DNA from: Phycisphaerae bacterium
GTDB lineage: Bacteria > Planctomycetota > Phycisphaerae > UBA1845 > Fen-1342
Length of the DNA: 64,000 bases
Direction of reading: 5' to 3'
NCBI GenBank assembly: GCA_028277645.1
Contig: JANQFV010000051.1
Span: 1 to 64,000 of the forward strand
A program made the translations under genes and the position numbers. The number at the start of each line of letters is the position of its first letter. Positions within the stretch are counted from its first letter, which is position 1. The notes under the pieces were generated by a model, which did not search any database, had not been told where the DNA came from, and was given only the letters and a program-made list of their open reading frames with translations. Below, piece after piece: positions 53,948 through 63,357 of the stretch.

Positions 53948-56398
53948 ATGCCGCGCACGGATGAACGCCGGGCCGCATTGCGTTTCTGCCTGCTGGCGGC
54001 AGGCTGGCTGGGCTGTCTCTTCGGGTGGGCCTGCCTGCTGAGCTTCAGCGCCGCCGATTCACCGTCAACCACCGTCTGGCCCAACGCCGATCCGCCCCAC
54101 AATCTCTGCGGCACGGTCGGCGCTTGGCTCGCCTACCACGCGATGCACTACGTCGGCCTCGCGGCCTACCCGTTTCTGGCGTTGTGGGCCGCCGCCCTGT
54201 TCGGCTGGTCGCGCGGCGTGCCGTTCACGGACCTCTGGCTACGCGTCATCGGGCTGGCATTGGTGATCCTCGCGTGTTCAGCGGGTGCACAGCTCGCTGT
54301 TCCACACACGACAACGCACCTGCTCACGGGACCGGGCGGGGCGCTTGGTACGTCCGTCGCCGGTTACCTGCTGCCCAGACTGGACGCCTTGGGAACCACC
54401 ATTGTGCTGACGATGACCCTGATCGTCGGTCTGATTCTCGCCGCGGACAATCTCCTGTTGAGCCTCTTCCGCGGCGCGCGCTGGGCAGGGCAACGATCCG
54501 CTCCCGCGCTCGCGCGCGGACGGTCCGCGGTCGCGACCGCTAGCAGCGCCGTCGCCAGCAGCGTCTCCACGCTATCCGAACGCTTCACGGCTGCGCGCGA
54601 AACCCGGAACGAGACACCCGCTACGGCGCAAGTGGAACCCGGCGACGTGACGAGTGCCGCCGACGTTGAAGACGACGAGGAGTACGAAGAAGAGGAGGAG
54701 TGGGAGTACGTCGAGGAAGACGTGCCGGAAGACGAGGCAGAAGCGGAGGAATACGAGGAGGATGCCGAAGAGGACGATGAAGTCGTCGAGTCGGCGTCGG
54801 CTCCCGCGAGGGCGCTGCTGATCAAGGACCTGCGCCCCAAGGCCGCCCCGCCGCCGCCGAAGCCCATCCCGCGGATCAACCCGGAAGACGACGATTACGA
54901 GCTGCCTGACCTGGATTTGCTCGAACGACCGATCCCGGTCGACAAGAGCGCGATCGAGAACCTGTGCCGCGAGAAGGCCTACATTCTCGAGCAGACGCTC
55001 AACGAGTTTCGGCTGGAAGTCGAAGTCGTCGCAATCGAGACCGGTCCCGTCATCACGGTTTTCGAGCTGAAGCTAGCACCCGGCATCAAAGTCAGCCAGA
55101 TCGCCTCACTCACCAACGACATGGCCCGTGCCCTCAAGGCGCCGGCCGTCCGCGTCGTCGCCCCGCTGCCGGGCAAGAACACGATCGGTATCGAGGTGCC
55201 GAACATCGACAAAGAGAAGGTCCGCCTGCGCGACGTGATGGAAGCCGCCAGCAGCCGACTCGATCAGCTCGCCGTCCCGTTGTTTCTCGGCAAAGACGCC
55301 TCCGGTCAGCCGCTGGTAGCCGACCTGACGCGGATGCCGCACCTCCTGATCGCCGGCACGACCGGCTCGGGCAAGAGCGTGTGTGTAAACAGCATCATCA
55401 TGTCGGTGCTGCTCACCCGTGCGCCGTCCGAAGTGAACATGGTCCTGGTTGACCCCAAGGTGGTCGAGCTCGCGATGTACAAGGACGTGCCGCACCTGAT
55501 GTGCCCCATCGTGACCGACACGGCCAAGGCCGAGGGCATTCTCGACTGGGCCTCCACCAAGATGGACGAGCGCTACGCGCTGCTCGCCGAGGCGGGCGTC
55601 AAGGACATCCGCTCGTACAATCGCCTCGGCTACGACAAGCTCAAGGAGCGCCTCAACGCTTCCGATGAGGAGATGGCTCGCATTCCGAGCCACCTGCCGT
55701 ACATCGTCATTATCATCGATGAGCTGGCCGACCTCATGATGACCTCGGCCAAGGAAGTCGAGTTCTTCCTCTGCCGCATTGCACAAAAGAGCCGCGCCGT
55801 CGGCATTCACCTGATCGTATCGACACAGCGCCCACAGGCCAACGTCGTCACCGGTCTGATCAAATCCAACCTGCCCTGCCGGATTGCGTTCCGCGTCTCA
55901 TCCCGACTCGATTCGCGCATCGTGCTCGATCAAAACGGCGGCGAGGTGCTCATGGGCCAGGGCGACATGCTCTTCCTGCCGCCGGGCAGCTCGAAACTCG
56001 TGCGTGCCCAAGGCACGTTCATCGCCGATGACGAGCTGCGGGCCATCGTCGCGCACGCCAGGGAGCAGCGCGAGCCGCAGTTCCACCCCGAGCTCGTCCG
56101 GCTGAAATCACCTGGCGATACGGCCGGCACGACCGAACGCGATGAGCTGTTCGACAAGGCGGTGGACGTCATCCTCGAAACGGGTCGCGGCTCCGTGAGC
56201 CTGCTCCAGCGCCGCCTGACCATCGGCTACGGACGCGCGTCGCGGCTCGTCGACCAGATGCACGAGGCCGGAATCGTCGGCGACTACAAAGGCAGCCAGG
56301 CCCGCGAGGTCATCATCTCCAAGGATGAGTGGGCAGCAATCCGCAACCAGCGCGACGCCGAAGAAAGCGACTCGCAGGAAAACTACGTCGAGGCCTGA
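53948..56398 (+). CDS. ftsK: FtsK/SpoIIIE DNA translocase
   Basis: 816 aa from the ATG at 53948 (AAGGA 8 nt upstream; ATG 53939 is an alternative). Four N-terminal helices (~15-180), a highly acidic linker (~235-285), alpha/beta domains, then the RecA-like motor with GTTGSGKS (Walker A, ~475) and IIIDELADL (Walker B, ~595), and a C-terminal gamma winged helix (LQRRLTIGYGRASRLVDQMH). It pumps chromosomal DNA at division. Confidence 0.95.
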   Translation: MPRTDERRAALRFCLLAAGWLGCLFGWACLLSFSAADSPSTTVWPNADPPHNLCGTVGAWLAYHAMHYVGLAAYPFLALWAAALFGWSRGVPFTDLWLRVIGLALVILACSAGAQLAVPHTTTHLLTGPGGALGTSVAGYLLPRLDALGTTIVLTMTLIVGLILAADNLLLSLFRGARWAGQRSAPALARGRSAVATASSAVASSVSTLSERFTAARETRNETPATAQVEPGDVTSAADVEDDEEYEEEEEWEYVEEDVPEDEAEAEEYEEDAEEDDEVVESASAPARALLIKDLRPKAAPPPPKPIPRINPEDDDYELPDLDLLERPIPVDKSAIENLCREKAYILEQTLNEFRLEVEVVAIETGPVITVFELKLAPGIKVSQIASLTNDMARALKAPAVRVVAPLPGKNTIGIEVPNIDKEKVRLRDVMEAASSRLDQLAVPLFLGKDASGQPLVADLTRMPHLLIAGTTGSGKSVCVNSIIMSVLLTRAPSEVNMVLVDPKVVELAMYKDVPHLMCPIVTDTAKAEGILDWASTKMDERYALLAEAGVKDIRSYNRLGYDKLKERLNASDEEMARIPSHLPYIVIIIDELADLMMTSAKEVEFFLCRIAQKSRAVGIHLIVSTQRPQANVVTGLIKSNLPCRIAFRVSSRLDSRIVLDQNGGEVLMGQGDMLFLPPGSSKLVRAQGTFIADDELRAIVAHAREQREPQFHPELVRLKSPGDTAGTTERDELFDKAVDVILETGRGSVSLLQRRLTIGYGRASRLVDQMHEAGIVGDYKGSQAREVIISKDEWAAIRNQRDAEESDSQENYVEA

Positions 56399-56400
56399 GC

Positions 56401-56421
56401 CCCCTCCCTGGCAGGGAGGGG
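56401..56421. terminator. Palindrome after ftsK
   Basis: CCCCTCCCTG-G-CAGGGAGGGG, 10-bp arms, 2 nt after the ftsK stop. Same family as the element inside argS. Likely serves as a hairpin terminator. Confidence 0.6.
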
Positions 56422-56514
56422 TTGGGGGAGGGTTGAATCTCGGTACACCAGCGGCGCCCGGGCCGGGCGTATAATCCGCACGAGTATCAGACGAGACTCT
56501 CGCGGAGCCCGCCG

Positions 56515-57684
56515 ATGACCATATCCGTACGCCCTTTCGCCCGTCATGGCGTGAACATACTGGCAATAGCACTGACCCTCTGTGTAAGCGCGACTGCTCC
56601 CGCACAGCAGAACATCCGCACCATCAACACCCGCTACTACACGCTGCACACCGACCTCGACGACGCCAGCGTGCGCGAGGCCACGCTGCGCATCACGCTT
56701 CTCGCCGAGGAATACCATCGCCGGACGCGCGGTCTGGCCGGCACGGTCAACAACCGCCTCCCGTTCTATCTCTTCAAGGATCTGCGCGCGTACTACTCGG
56801 CCGGCGGCATCCCCGGATCGGTGGGCTTCTTCACCGGCGAGCGACTGGCAGCGTACGTGCCGGAAAACGCCCCGGAACAGACCTGGAGCACCGTCCAGCA
56901 CGAGGGCTTTCACCAGTTCATTCTCGCCGCGGTCGGCCGCGGCATTCCCATCTGGGCCAACGAAGGGCTCGCGGAGTACTTCAGCGAGGGCGTCTGGACC
57001 GGCGACCAGTTCCTGATCGGGTTCGTCCCGCCCGACCGACTCGCACGCGTCAAAGCCATGATCGCGAAGCGCCAGTACCGCTCGCTGTACAAGGTCCTGC
57101 ACATGGACCACGAGCTGTGGAACATGGAGCTGGACACCTCAAACTACGACCAGGCCTGGTCGATGGTGCATTTCCTCGCACACGCCGACGAAGGCCGCTA
57201 CCAGCAGCCGTTCCTCATGTTCCTGCGTGACGTCAGCAACGGCCACCGCTGGGATGAGTCGTGGGTGAATCGCTTCGGAGGTAATGTTGATGCGTTCGAG
57301 AATCGCTGGCGGGAATACTGGCAGGCGCAGTCGGACCACCCCACGTTCGATCTGTATGCCCAGGCCACCAACTCGACGCTGACCAGCTTTTTCGCCCGCG
57401 CGTTCGCGCGGCGACAGAAGTTCGAGTCGTTCGCGGATTTCGCCCGCACCGGCCAATCAGGTGAGTTGAAGATCGACGTCGACGACTGGCTGCCACCCAG
57501 GCTCTTGCTCCACGCACTTGCCGCAGCACCCACCTATGGCGAATGGTGGCTGGAGCACCGCCCCGGACGGCATCTGCTGCTGTGTCGCACGAAAACGGGC
57601 ACCGTGCTGGAAGGCAGCTTCAAGCTCAAGCGCAGCCGCGTCGACAGCATCACCGTCAAACCAGTGCGCCGCACACGCCGGTAG
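56515..57684 (+). CDS. DUF1570 zincin-like secreted protein
   Basis: A 389-aa protein with a signal peptide (GVNILAIALTLCVSATAPAQ). Residues ~125-150 contain HEGFH and, 20 residues on, NEGLAEYFSEG, giving a gluzincin HExxH...E arrangement. From memory such proteins are common in planctomycetes (DUF1570). The last 100 residues look beta-rich. Substrate unknown. GGAG lies before the ATG. Confidence 0.8.
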   Translation: MTISVRPFARHGVNILAIALTLCVSATAPAQQNIRTINTRYYTLHTDLDDASVREATLRITLLAEEYHRRTRGLAGTVNNRLPFYLFKDLRAYYSAGGIPGSVGFFTGERLAAYVPENAPEQTWSTVQHEGFHQFILAAVGRGIPIWANEGLAEYFSEGVWTGDQFLIGFVPPDRLARVKAMIAKRQYRSLYKVLHMDHELWNMELDTSNYDQAWSMVHFLAHADEGRYQQPFLMFLRDVSNGHRWDESWVNRFGGNVDAFENRWREYWQAQSDHPTFDLYAQATNSTLTSFFARAFARRQKFESFADFARTGQSGELKIDVDDWLPPRLLLHALAAAPTYGEWWLEHRPGRHLLLCRTKTGTVLEGSFKLKRSRVDSITVKPVRRTRR

Positions 57685-57693
57685 TAGTCTGGC

Positions 57694-58569
57694 CTAGAAC
57701 GCGAAGTCTTCGTCGGTGAAGTCGGGATTGAGCTCGACGTCGGCGTACACATAGCTGCCCAGCAGCTCCCGCTCCTGTTGGTCGGCGTATGAATACACCG
57801 CCACGGGCAGCAGCCACGCCTGGTCGATGTGCAGCACCATGCGCGCGTCGGGGAACCCATCCGGGTCGCTTGCATAGGGCAAGTTGCGCGTAATGACAAA
57901 CGTCGGCCGGCCGTCGATCACTCCCGTACCGCTGTATTTCAGGTCCAGCACGCCACGCCTCTCGGCCGCCTCGTTGTACGTGTACAGCAGGTTGTAGGTC
58001 GACATAAAGCCGAATTCGTTGATGCTGCGCCGGCTGGCCTTGCGGGCCCGCGGACCGTCGACCGGCAGCATGATGTCTTTGACGAACAGCCGCGCGACGG
58101 CACCGTTGGGCTCGAACCGGCCCAGCTTACGGCCCTCGTCGTCGACGAAGTCCGGATGATCCACGTACAACCCCCGCCGGGCGCTGTCGGCGTTCTCTTT
58201 CCAGATCATGTAGACCGTGTGCGGCTCCTCGCGGTAGCGCACCTCGATGACCTGCTCCTCGGACAAGCCGTCCGGAAGCAGCTCCTGCTTGATGAACGTG
58301 CAGCGATAGGAGTCGACCTCTTCACGGTAGCGCTCGATCCCCAGCCGCACCAGCGCCATCGGATCCTGCTCCGCCAACTCCCGCAACGGCTCAAGGCTCG
58401 CGTCAACCGGTTTCGCCGAGCTGACGTCCTGCACCAGGCGCACACCCCGCGAGTTCGTCGTCCGCTCGCCCGACGCGCGCGGGGCGAACGTCGTCAGCAC
58501 CCACAGAAACGACGGTACGACCAACAGCAAGGCGCCGGTGATGTACAGCAATCCGCGGCGTCTGTTCAT
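57694..58569 (-). CDS. DUF1571 protein
   Basis: A 291-aa protein with a signal anchor (GLLYITGALLLVVPSFLWVLTTF) and the DUF1571 segment (YRCTFIKQELLPDG, EVRYREEPHTVYMIWKENAD). Convergent with the DUF1570 gene. The domain resembles LolA/LolB-like lipoprotein-binding folds; function not known. Confidence 0.75.
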   Translation of the reverse strand: MNRRRGLLYITGALLLVVPSFLWVLTTFAPRASGERTTNSRGVRLVQDVSSAKPVDASLEPLRELAEQDPMALVRLGIERYREEVDSYRCTFIKQELLPDGLSEEQVIEVRYREEPHTVYMIWKENADSARRGLYVDHPDFVDDEGRKLGRFEPNGAVARLFVKDIMLPVDGPRARKASRRSINEFGFMSTYNLLYTYNEAAERRGVLDLKYSGTGVIDGRPTFVITRNLPYASDPDGFPDARMVLHIDQAWLLPVAVYSYADQQERELLGSYVYADVELNPDFTDEDFAF

Positions 58570-58761
58570 AAAGCGGTGTTCCTTACGGGACGGTCGTAGT
58601 CGAGGCCGCCGGCTCGCAGCCCTGTCTTTCTGTAGTTCCGATCGGGCGCGCCCCTAACCCGTTACCACCGGAAACAGGCGAAAGTTCGGGAATTCCGGCT
58701 GTGCTACGACGTAAGCGCTTGTATTGATCAGAATTATATATGTTCGTACCTGTCGCTCAAG

Positions 58762-59646
58762 TTACGGATGCGTTTTCGTTACACCCCCGCAACCGGGCGG
58801 CTTGGCCCACGTCCGGATCCGCTCGCCGAATTCTCGACGATCCTCTTCGAACTCCAGCGTGTGACAGGAATTCCGGACGACATGCGCTTCCATCGCTGCC
58901 GCCGGACAGAGTTTCGACCAAGCTATTACCTTCTCATTCTCAATAATAGAATCCCGTTCCGCCAACATGATGGTCGTCCGCGGGAGTGCATTTCCACGCT
59001 GCGGCCGCCGGACCTCCCGGTCAAGTCGGCTCGATTCGTACAGGAACTTGGCGGTGGCCCGCTCCAGTTTCAGCCCGTCCGCGCGGATGAACCCCTGCGC
59101 GTTAGGGTTCGCCGTGAACAGGGCCGGATCGCTCAACGGAATCGGAAACGTCCGCGTCGGCTGTGTGAGCAGGCTGCTCGCAATTCGCAAGCGGTTTCGC
59201 CAGCCGACGTCCACTGCCGGGTAAATGCCCGGCGCGATCAACAACAGGGCGTCGCATTGGGTGTGGCGCCGCATAGCCCATGCCGCCGCCAGCTTCCCGC
59301 CCCAACTGACCCCCACCACGCGCATCGCCGAACTGTCGGTCTGCCGCGTTGTCCACTCCGCCAGTTCATCCACATCATTCAGCCAGCGCTCCCGGTGGCT
59401 CACATCGCCCCGCTCCCGCTCGTTGAGCCCGCTGCCACGTCGATCGGGTAGCATGACCAGCGCACCGGTCTCGGCTAACAGTGACGCCGACCACTCAAAC
59501 CAGCCGCCATGAGATTGGATGCCGTGCAGATACAGGATCGGCGTGCCGCTGCTGGCTGCGCTTGGGCGCCAGACGCGCCCGCGCAGCTCATACCCATCGG
59601 TCATCTGCCAGGTTTGGAATTCCGGCGGCCGCAACGGGGGGTGCAT
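58762..59646 (-). CDS. Alpha/beta hydrolase (lysophospholipase-like)
   Basis: A 294-aa hydrolase: oxyanion segment ILYLHGIQSHGGW, nucleophile elbow GVSWGGK, an acid near MLAERDSII and a catalytic His in NSCHTLEFE. No signal peptide. Such proteins hydrolyse monoacylglycerols or lysophospholipids. Ends 6 nt... upstream of its neighbour ACT gene's stop on the same strand, suggesting an operon. Confidence 0.87.
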   Translation of the reverse strand: MHPPLRPPEFQTWQMTDGYELRGRVWRPSAASSGTPILYLHGIQSHGGWFEWSASLLAETGALVMLPDRRGSGLNERERGDVSHRERWLNDVDELAEWTTRQTDSSAMRVVGVSWGGKLAAAWAMRRHTQCDALLLIAPGIYPAVDVGWRNRLRIASSLLTQPTRTFPIPLSDPALFTANPNAQGFIRADGLKLERATAKFLYESSRLDREVRRPQRGNALPRTTIMLAERDSIIENEKVIAWSKLCPAAAMEAHVVRNSCHTLEFEEDRREFGERIRTWAKPPGCGGVTKTHP

Positions 59647-59651
59647 GCGCC

Positions 59652-60116
59652 CTACAGCTCATGCTGCGCGAGGACGCGGAATTTCTTGCTCTCGAGAATC
59701 GGGATCGCGGCTTGTAGATCGTCCACCTGGATCGCTAGGCACGGAAACCGCGCCTCCGTGGCCCACGCCGTGTACAGGTAGTTGATATTCACCTCGCCCG
59801 AGATCAGCGCCTGGGCCACCGCCAGGATGGCGCGCCGATGTTGCGGCAACTCCACGACGAGGATTTCCGTCTCGCTGACCGGAAAGCGCGCGTCGGTCAG
59901 CACCTCGGTAGCCCGGTCCGCATCGTCGACCAGCATTCGCACGACCGCGCAGTCCACCGACGCGTCAGAACTGAGCCCCAGGATGTGTACCGGCTCATCC
60001 TCCAACAGGCGCGTGATCCGCAGCAATTGGCCCACGCGGTTCTCTAGGAAGATGGACAACTGGCGACAGCCTGGAAAGCTGCTGCCCTCGGCGGTCTGAA
60101 ATGGTTCGACGTGCAT
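59652..60116 (-). CDS. Tandem ACT-domain protein
   Basis: A 154-aa protein with two ACT folds: QLSIFLENRVGQLLRITRLL ... EPVHILGLSSDAS, then TEILVVELPQHRRAILAVAQ and EVNINYLYTAW. The stop lies 5 nt before the hydrolase ATG. ACT domains bind amino acids, so it is probably a regulatory sensor protein. Confidence 0.8.
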   Translation of the reverse strand: MHVEPFQTAEGSSFPGCRQLSIFLENRVGQLLRITRLLEDEPVHILGLSSDASVDCAVVRMLVDDADRATEVLTDARFPVSETEILVVELPQHRRAILAVAQALISGEVNINYLYTAWATEARFPCLAIQVDDLQAAIPILESKKFRVLAQHEL

Positions 60117-60245
60117 TGTGTTGCGTGCGTTCGGGCAGGTGAAATTGAGTTCGAAATCGAGTTCTTATGGTAGGTTAGCTTTGCCAACCAAGCCTGTACA
60201 GCGAAAAATACGTTCGGGCCCCATCGGGCTGTTGCAGGAGTGTGC

Positions 60246-62393
60246 ATGTTTGCGGTGATTTCGTGGACGTTGCCCGCCTTGGCGTGGGGCCTGCTTGCCA
60301 CGCTCTTGCCGCTGCTGGTACACCTGCTGCTCCGCCCGTCGCCGCGACGATTGCGTTTCCCGCCCGTGACACTGCTGCGCCCCGCCCTGGTCACCGGCGT
60401 TCGTGCCAGCCGTTGGCGCAACCTCGCGCTGATGCTCTGGCGGATGGCTTTGCTCGCGGCATGCGTTGCTCTACTCGCCGGACCCCAATGCGCGTCGAGC
60501 ACAGTTGCCGGCGATCCGTTCGGGCCGCGCGCCACCGTCTTCATAATTGATGAGTCGGTCAGCATGGCGTACCGCCCGGGCTTTGAATCGAACACCACGC
60601 TGCTCGACCTTGCGCGCGGACACGTGCGCGACGAACTCCTGACGACCCGTCACTGGCCGGCCGGCTCCGCGGTCGCAGTAGTGAGCTCTGCCAGGCCGAC
60701 CGAGACCGCTGGCTTCACTGCCGACTTCGAGCTCGCCGCAGCCGCCGTCCAATCGAGCCAACAGACGACCTGGAACGCCGCTCCCTTGGGGCAAGCCTGG
60801 CAGCGATCCCAATCGCTGCTTGCCGGTGCGTCACAGCCGCTGCGCCAAATTGTCGTCGTGACTGACGGCACAGCCGCCGCCTGGCGCGACCTGTCCCGCG
60901 ACGCCACAGAAAGTATGCCGCGGTTGCAGATTCGGATCGTTGACGTCGGCGTTTCACAACCTACGAATCTCGGCATCACCGCTGCGGACGTTGCGCCACG
61001 AGTGTGGCCGTCAATCACAGTCGTGCCGGTCGAAGTGGCGTTACGCTCGACCGGCCTCGCCGGTAACTGTTGGGTCGTCGCCACCCGCGACGGCGATACG
61101 CAGCGTTCAGGACCATTCGCGCTCGGCGTAGACGAGCAACGTACCGTCGTTCTCGAGCTGCCGCCCGCCGACGTCGGCGTTCACGACGCGACTCTGTCTG
61201 TCGAGCCGGCAGACCTGTGGGCGCCCGACCAGACCCGGCACGTAGTTTGGCAAACCGGCCCATTGCCCGTCGTCTGGTTCGTCGAATCTGACGGTTCAGC
61301 GGACACAACTTCGCTCATCGTCCGCAACCTGCTCGCACCGGAGGGTCTGGCCCCCGAACGTCAGCGCCTGCGGCTGCGGCGTATCCTCCCAGACGAAGTC
61401 GTGCCCTCCGCGCAGGCCGTCTGGGATTCGGACGCCCAGCGACCCCACCTGATCGCACTTCTGTCCGGCACGACACTGGACGACCAAACACAGGCCGCCC
61501 TGCTGGCGCTCGCTGAGGGCGGCAGCACCGTGCTGCTCATTCCCACCGCAAGCGCCGGCGCGGAAGACTGGTCCGGCTTTCATTCACTGGTTTGCGAATC
61601 GGAACCGTGGGTCGAGGAGCTCGATGCTGCGGCAGCGATCCGTGTACCGCCTGCTGCTGTTACACCGGCGCTGAATGCTGCTTACTACGAGCTGTCGCAA
61701 TGTGCCATCAATCGTCGCATCCGCATCGACCCGTTGGCAGGTGACGTCAGCGTGCTCGCCGCGTTCACGGACGACGTGCCGGCGATCGTGCAACGCCCGT
61801 TGGGCGCCGGGCGCATCGTTGCACTCACCACCGCCCCCGCACCGTCTTGGAGCGAACTGGGCATTCGTGCAGCCGGGCTGCTCATCTGGCTCCACGCTGT
61901 CGTCGACGGCACGCTCGGCTCGGCGAGTCTGGTGCAGTCATTCGTTCATGGCCAACAACCGCGCACCGTGTTCGCCGGTCTGCCGGACCAGGGCATGGTC
62001 GGCGTAGACCCGCCCGGCGGCGACGCGACACAGCGCGAGTGGATCCGCGTGCGCGACGGCGTTCCGCGTCAGCCGTGGCCGACGTCCAGCATCGGAAGCT
62101 ACACGCTGCAAACCAGCGCGAGCGATGAAGCCGCCGCCCGCTACGCCGTCAACTGGCCCCAAGAGGAGCTCGACCTGACGCCGCTGAACCCGGACGCGCT
62201 GCGCGCGCAGTTAGCACCGCTGCGCATCGAATTCGAAGACGCGTCAACGGAGCCGGCCGCCGCAAGCGTTTCAATAATGACGCGAACCTGGCTCGACACG
62301 CGCGCCATCTTCGGCGGGCTGTTGCTGGCATTGTTCGTCGGAGAGCTGTTGTTGACGGTGTGGAGAGGTGGCACCCCTGACGCGGCGCAATAA
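60246..62393 (+). CDS. BatA/VWA-domain membrane protein
   Basis: 715 aa from the ATG at 60246 (GGAG upstream; GTG 60240 is an alternative). A BatA N-terminal segment (LLATLLPLLVHLLLRPSPRR) and a second helix precede a VWA domain with the MIDAS motif DESVS in FIIDESVSMAY. A long beta-rich region and a C-terminal helix (LLLALFVGELLLTVW) follow. Such proteins are part of the Bat/MoxR-linked aerotolerance-type complexes. No MoxR gene is in view. Confidence 0.82.
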   Translation: MFAVISWTLPALAWGLLATLLPLLVHLLLRPSPRRLRFPPVTLLRPALVTGVRASRWRNLALMLWRMALLAACVALLAGPQCASSTVAGDPFGPRATVFIIDESVSMAYRPGFESNTTLLDLARGHVRDELLTTRHWPAGSAVAVVSSARPTETAGFTADFELAAAAVQSSQQTTWNAAPLGQAWQRSQSLLAGASQPLRQIVVVTDGTAAAWRDLSRDATESMPRLQIRIVDVGVSQPTNLGITAADVAPRVWPSITVVPVEVALRSTGLAGNCWVVATRDGDTQRSGPFALGVDEQRTVVLELPPADVGVHDATLSVEPADLWAPDQTRHVVWQTGPLPVVWFVESDGSADTTSLIVRNLLAPEGLAPERQRLRLRRILPDEVVPSAQAVWDSDAQRPHLIALLSGTTLDDQTQAALLALAEGGSTVLLIPTASAGAEDWSGFHSLVCESEPWVEELDAAAAIRVPPAAVTPALNAAYYELSQCAINRRIRIDPLAGDVSVLAAFTDDVPAIVQRPLGAGRIVALTTAPAPSWSELGIRAAGLLIWLHAVVDGTLGSASLVQSFVHGQQPRTVFAGLPDQGMVGVDPPGGDATQREWIRVRDGVPRQPWPTSSIGSYTLQTSASDEAAARYAVNWPQEELDLTPLNPDALRAQLAPLRIEFEDASTEPAAASVSIMTRTWLDTRAIFGGLLLALFVGELLLTVWRGGTPDAAQ

Positions 62394-62394
62394 G

Positions 62395-62430
62395 GAAGCC
62401 CCGCGGTGCCGGGGAGCACCGCGAGGCTTC
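62395..62430 (+). terminator. Terminator after VWA gene
   Basis: GAAGCCCCGCGGTG and CACCGCGAGGCTTC pair around CCGGGGAG, with one bulge, 2 nt after the stop. Confidence 0.65.
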
Positions 62431-62549
62431 TAGGGGGGACACGACAGCTTCCAACCCAATTATGGCATCCGTAACTCAAGTGGGTAGGGAATTCCGCCGA
62501 AATACGCGACACTGCGCGTCAGCAAACCTCCTGTCCGATAGCTGTGCCC

Positions 62550-62577
62550 TTGCAAACGTCTGAGCGAGTTCTATTAT
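62550..62577 (+). promoter_or_regulatory. Promoter, predicted leaderless
   Basis: TTGCAA (62550-62555), a 16-nt spacer and TATTAT (62572-62577); the ATG at 62584 is 6 nt downstream. Confidence 0.55.
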
Positions 62578-62583
62578 CGCGAC

Positions 62584-63258
62584 ATGCGATACCGGACGCG
62601 AAAAAAACTGCGCGCGTATTCGGTCCCACCCCGGAATCGTTCCCGAGTGTCCACCCAGCTTCCGATACGACTGCTGCAATGCGGACTCGTACTGATAGTG
62701 TGCGCCGCGTTAGCGGGCTGTCAGGCGCCGGGCGCACGCGACGCGAACGAGCAGACCAGACTGCTGCGCATCGCCGACTACGACCGCTACGTCGATAATG
62801 CCATGACCCTGTTGCGCGAAATCGACGCCCCGCCCGCCTACGCCAATCGCGCCACCGGCGAGATCGTCTCCCACCCCACCACCAGCGGCCAGTGGTTCGA
62901 ATTCTGGCGCCAGGATGCTCGCGGCGGCTATCAAGTGCTCGAGTCCAGCCTGCACACCGTCCGACGGACTATCCACATCAATATCACACCCGCGGATGAT
63001 GGCGAGACTACAGGCGCTGGAGAGGTCTACAGCGTTGCAGTCGAGGTTGATAAGGAACGGCTCAACGCCCCGGAACGCCAAATAACTACGACGTCCGGAG
63101 CACTCAGCCTGTACAGCCCGCGCGTACCAACAGTCGAAGGAACGCGCGGCAGTCGTGGCTTGCAATGGGTAGCGCTCGGCCGCGATCCGGTGCTCGAAGC
63201 GTATTTGCTGAAACGCCTGTCCCGACTGCCGGATGTGACGGCGCTACCGACTGACTAG
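62584..63258 (+). CDS. Lipoprotein of unknown function
   Basis: A 224-aa protein with a long basic start, hydrophobic LLQCGLVLIVCAALAGCQ lipobox (Cys ~46) and a mixed alpha/beta domain (DYDRYVDNAMTLLREIDAP; RRTIHINITPADDGE). GTG 62647 is an alternative start giving a more normal signal length. No known family. Confidence 0.7.
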   Translation: MRYRTRKKLRAYSVPPRNRSRVSTQLPIRLLQCGLVLIVCAALAGCQAPGARDANEQTRLLRIADYDRYVDNAMTLLREIDAPPAYANRATGEIVSHPTTSGQWFEFWRQDARGGYQVLESSLHTVRRTIHINITPADDGETTGAGEVYSVAVEVDKERLNAPERQITTTSGALSLYSPRVPTVEGTRGSRGLQWVALGRDPVLEAYLLKRLSRLPDVTALPTD

Positions 63259-63262
63259 CACC

Positions 63263-63282
63263 GTCCCCCCTGGAGGGGGGAC
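63263..63282. terminator. Hairpin between convergent genes
   Basis: GTCCCCCC-TGGA-GGGGGGAC, 5 nt after the lipoprotein stop, followed by a CCCTCCC/GGGG-type repeat at 63320-63356. Confidence 0.55.
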
Positions 63283-63357
63283 CACAGGGGGGTGAAGCGC
63301 GATGAGTGAAATGCACCCGACCCTCCCCATCCCCTCCCTGCCGGGGCGGGGAAGGTC

